From Haloterrigena alkaliphila (GTDB taxonomy: Archaea > Halobacteriota > Halobacteria > Halobacteriales > Natrialbaceae), in NCBI RefSeq assembly GCF_017352155.2, contig NZ_CP071462.1, positions 3,348,001-3,412,000 of the forward strand: 64,000 nt of DNA. The letters are read 5' to 3'. The notes beneath the pieces were generated by a model. That model saw only the letters and a list, made by a program, of their open reading frames with translations. It was not told the origin of the DNA and did no database searches. The position numbers and the translations under genes were made by a program. Positions within the stretch are counted from its first letter, which is position 1, and every line of letters begins with the position of its first letter. Positions 62,529-64,000 of this stretch are shown piece after piece.

Positions 62529-62753
62529 TCAGTCGTCGGCACATGCGGCCGCTCGCCTCGAGCGCTCGCCGTAGTCGCTCGCCGGTCGGGCGGTGATCGT
62601 CGTCCCGCACTCGGGACAGCGGGAGCGTTCACGGCCGCCGTCTCGCTCGAGGATCCAGTCGCCGTCGACCGAACTCTCGTGTCCGCAGTCGAAACAGATC
62701 AGCACGGCCTTGCGGTCGGGAGGTTGGCTGGTGTCGGAGATGGGAGTAGTCAT
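62529..62753 (-). CDS. Zinc-ribbon protein (DUF8106-like)
   Basis: 74 residues from MTTPISDTSQPPD (a second ATG lies one codon upstream). CFDC (about 20-23) and CPEC (about 46-49) form a zinc ribbon, with ILERDGGRERSRCPECGTTIT as the second half. Similar proteins are common in haloarchaea; the DUF name is from recall. Function unknown. Confidence 0.72.
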   Translation of the reverse strand: MTTPISDTSQPPDRKAVLICFDCGHESSVDGDWILERDGGRERSRCPECGTTITARPASDYGERSRRAAACADD

Positions 62754-62924
62754 CACCGTCGATAGGGATCGACCACCAAAAACGCTGTTGGCCCCGAACC
62801 TCGTTATGACTGATTTCGACGATTTCGGGGGCCGAAATGCTCGTCTCCTGAGACCCGCCGACGGCTTCGCGTCACAGTACCCACCCGGCGGTCTCCCGCG
62901 ACCGACGCGGACCGTCGAGACGCG

Positions 62925-63380
62925 TTACGTTTCCGACGGTTCGCGAACGATCGCGAACCAGAACTCCTCGATCTCGTGGACGAACTCGACGAAGTCCGTG
63001 GGTTCGACTGGCTTCCGAATGTAGCAGTCGGCCTCGAGGCCGTGGGAGCGAACGATCTCTTCACCCATCCGAGAACTCGTGAGCACGGCGACGGGAATGT
63101 CTGCGAGGACCGGTTCGTCGTTCAGTTCCGCGAGGACGTCCATCCCGCTCGTTCCGGAGAGCTGGGGCTCGAGCAGGATGATATCGGGCGGGGACTCGTC
63201 GGCGTACTCGCCGCGCTGGTGGAGGAAATCGAGGGCGGCGTCACCGTCGGGGACGGCGTGGACGACGTTCAGGAGCTTCGCGTCCCGAAAGGTTTCCGTG
63301 AAGAGCCGGGTATCTCCCGGATTCGGCTCGATCAAGAGGATATCGATCACATCCTCGGTACCGACGTTTCCGGTGGCCAT
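62925..63380 (-). CDS. Response-regulator receiver-like protein lacking phospho-acceptor Asp
   Basis: 151 residues, single receiver domain. ILLIEPNPGDTRLFTE is the N-terminal acidic motif, with Pro19 in place of the second acidic residue; the phosphorylation site reads PDIILLEPQLSG with Glu71 where Asp is expected. Thr101 (AVLTSSR) and Lys123 (YIRKPVEP) are conserved. Glu at the site often mimics the phosphorylated state, so it may be constitutively in one conformation or respond without phosphate. Convergent with the two kinases and separated from them by the zinc-ribbon gene. Confidence 0.85.
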   Translation of the reverse strand: MATGNVGTEDVIDILLIEPNPGDTRLFTETFRDAKLLNVVHAVPDGDAALDFLHQRGEYADESPPDIILLEPQLSGTSGMDVLAELNDEPVLADIPVAVLTSSRMGEEIVRSHGLEADCYIRKPVEPTDFVEFVHEIEEFWFAIVREPSET

Positions 63381-63606
63381 AGAGAATAGTTAGCCCGGGA
63401 CGATAAAACGATGCGGATGTCACGACTGAACAGTCATCAGTTCGGACGGGAGTCGAACGAGCGAATCCGATGGGCGGGGTTTCTCGGATCCGACGACGAT
63501 GCTCAGCCGAGCTCGCCACGGCAGCGACGGCGTCACTGTCTCTGACGGTCGTTCGCGGCATAATGCTTGGTTCACATTTAGACCGCCGGGCCGCGTACGA
63601 ACGGGC

Positions 63607-64000
63607 ATGAGTACTAGTAGCACGACCGAGAACCGTTCGCCACTGCCGGAACGGAGCGCCGGCTTGGCCGCCGCGCTCGGCGCCTGGATCCTCTGGTCGG
63701 GCGTCGTGCTCACCGGGTTCGGATGGATCATCATCAACAACGTCGTCGCCGGCGCGGCGATCGCGTTCTTCGCGGCCTACACGGCCGCGTGGCCGGACGG
63801 CTGGCGGCTTCCCGCCGTCGCCGCTCCCGCAATCGTCGCCCTTCTGGGCGTGTGGGTTATCGCCGCCCCGTTCGTTCTCGAGGTGACGACGGATCGAATG
63901 CTCTGGAGCAACGTGATCGCCGGCGCGCTCGTCGTGATCCTGGCGGTCGGCAGCCTCTACGGGAGTCTGCGACTGTCGCGATCGCGGACGGCCACCGCCT
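63607..64000 (+). CDS. SPW-repeat-like membrane protein, 3' end beyond window
   Basis: Partial, 131 residues visible. Four hydrophobic segments (about 21-40, 42-61, 70-90 and 103-120); the pairs LWSGVVLTGFGW/NNVVAGAAIAFF and MLWSNVIAGALVVILAV resemble the two-helix SPW repeats of small bacterial and archaeal membrane proteins. ATG at 63607 after a GC-rich leader. No function known for the family. Cut by the right window edge. Confidence 0.7.
   Translation, partial: MSTSSTTENRSPLPERSAGLAAALGAWILWSGVVLTGFGWIIINNVVAGAAIAFFAAYTAAWPDGWRLPAVAAPAIVALLGVWVIAAPFVLEVTTDRMLWSNVIAGALVVILAVGSLYGSLRLSRSRTATA

Noticed and set aside
1..64000. CRISPR arrays, IS transposases, integrases or phage genes
   Set aside because: No regularly spaced repeats, no transposase-like DDE or HUH motif and no integrase box were seen; the repeats present are a few dispersed copies.

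Overview
The window is about 65% GC, with acidic proteins, Tat-type twin-arginine signals, several HalOD1 and bacterio-opsin-activator-like regulators, and a tRNA-Trp that carries the large intron typical of halophilic archaea. It is a haloarchaeal chromosome segment. The gene content would fit the Natrialbales (Haloterrigena/Natrinema-like), but that placement is inference. Most of it is ordinary core chromosome; two lower-GC patches (about 34.9-36.5 kb and 52.8-56.0 kb) look accessory.

Layout. 0-5 kb: 5' end of a secreted halolysin-type protease, a NYN-domain protein, a small zinc-ribbon protein, a TatD-like hydrolase, a DUF2150 protein and a PP-loop sulfurtransferase/PAPS-reductase-like protein. 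5-11 kb: a 267-bp hairpin-chain repeat (copy A), a membrane protein, aldo/keto reductase, amidase, UbiA prenyltransferase and a wHTH regulator. 11-15.8 kb: sucCD, two small or low-complexity proteins and a haloalkane-dehalogenase-like enzyme. 15.9-20.3 kb: a biotin operon bioB-bioU-bioF-bioD under a BirA-type operator. It has no bioA; the second gene is best read as the BioU-type enzyme that replaces BioA. 20.3-27.8 kb: a C2H2 mini-protein, rfcL, a GCS2-type ligase, a Tat lipoprotein, a CinA-like protein, a wHTH plus DUF7521 cassette, and small proteins. 27.8-34.8 kb: a frameshifted ornithine cyclodeaminase, a coupled thiolase and HMG-CoA-synthase-like/OB-fold pair, a DHH phosphoesterase, Hsp20 and a DJ-1/PfpI protein. 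34.9-36.5 kb: inverted repeat copy B and two regulators. 36.7-49.5 kb: RNA-binding protein, TetR-MATE efflux pair, SPFH protein, YcaO protein, lipoprotein, cupin, DUF3311-SSS transporter operon, a kinase-like protein with a defective Walker A motif, and an acyl-CoA synthetase. 49.5-52.8 kb: guaB, a membrane protein and intron-containing tRNA-Trp. 52.8-56 kb: AT-richer accessory patch with a lipoprotein, two HalOD1 proteins, an Lrp/AsnC regulator and two direct copies of a 154-bp repeat. 56-64 kb: two large tandem PAS histidine kinases, a zinc-ribbon protein, a response-regulator-like protein lacking the phospho-acceptor Asp, and the start of an SPW-type membrane protein.

The most unusual signals are: (i) a family of repeats built from chains of short hairpins with three-base loops, present as a 99%-identical inverted pair 29.5 kb apart, a direct pair bracketing an Lrp/HalOD1 unit, and apparently a related hairpin fragment inside bioU; (ii) the bioBUFD operon with its operator on the bioB start codon; (iii) several enzyme-like proteins that have lost their signature catalytic residue (Walker A Lys, receiver Asp, HMG-CoA synthase Cys), which suggests regulatory or structural reuse.
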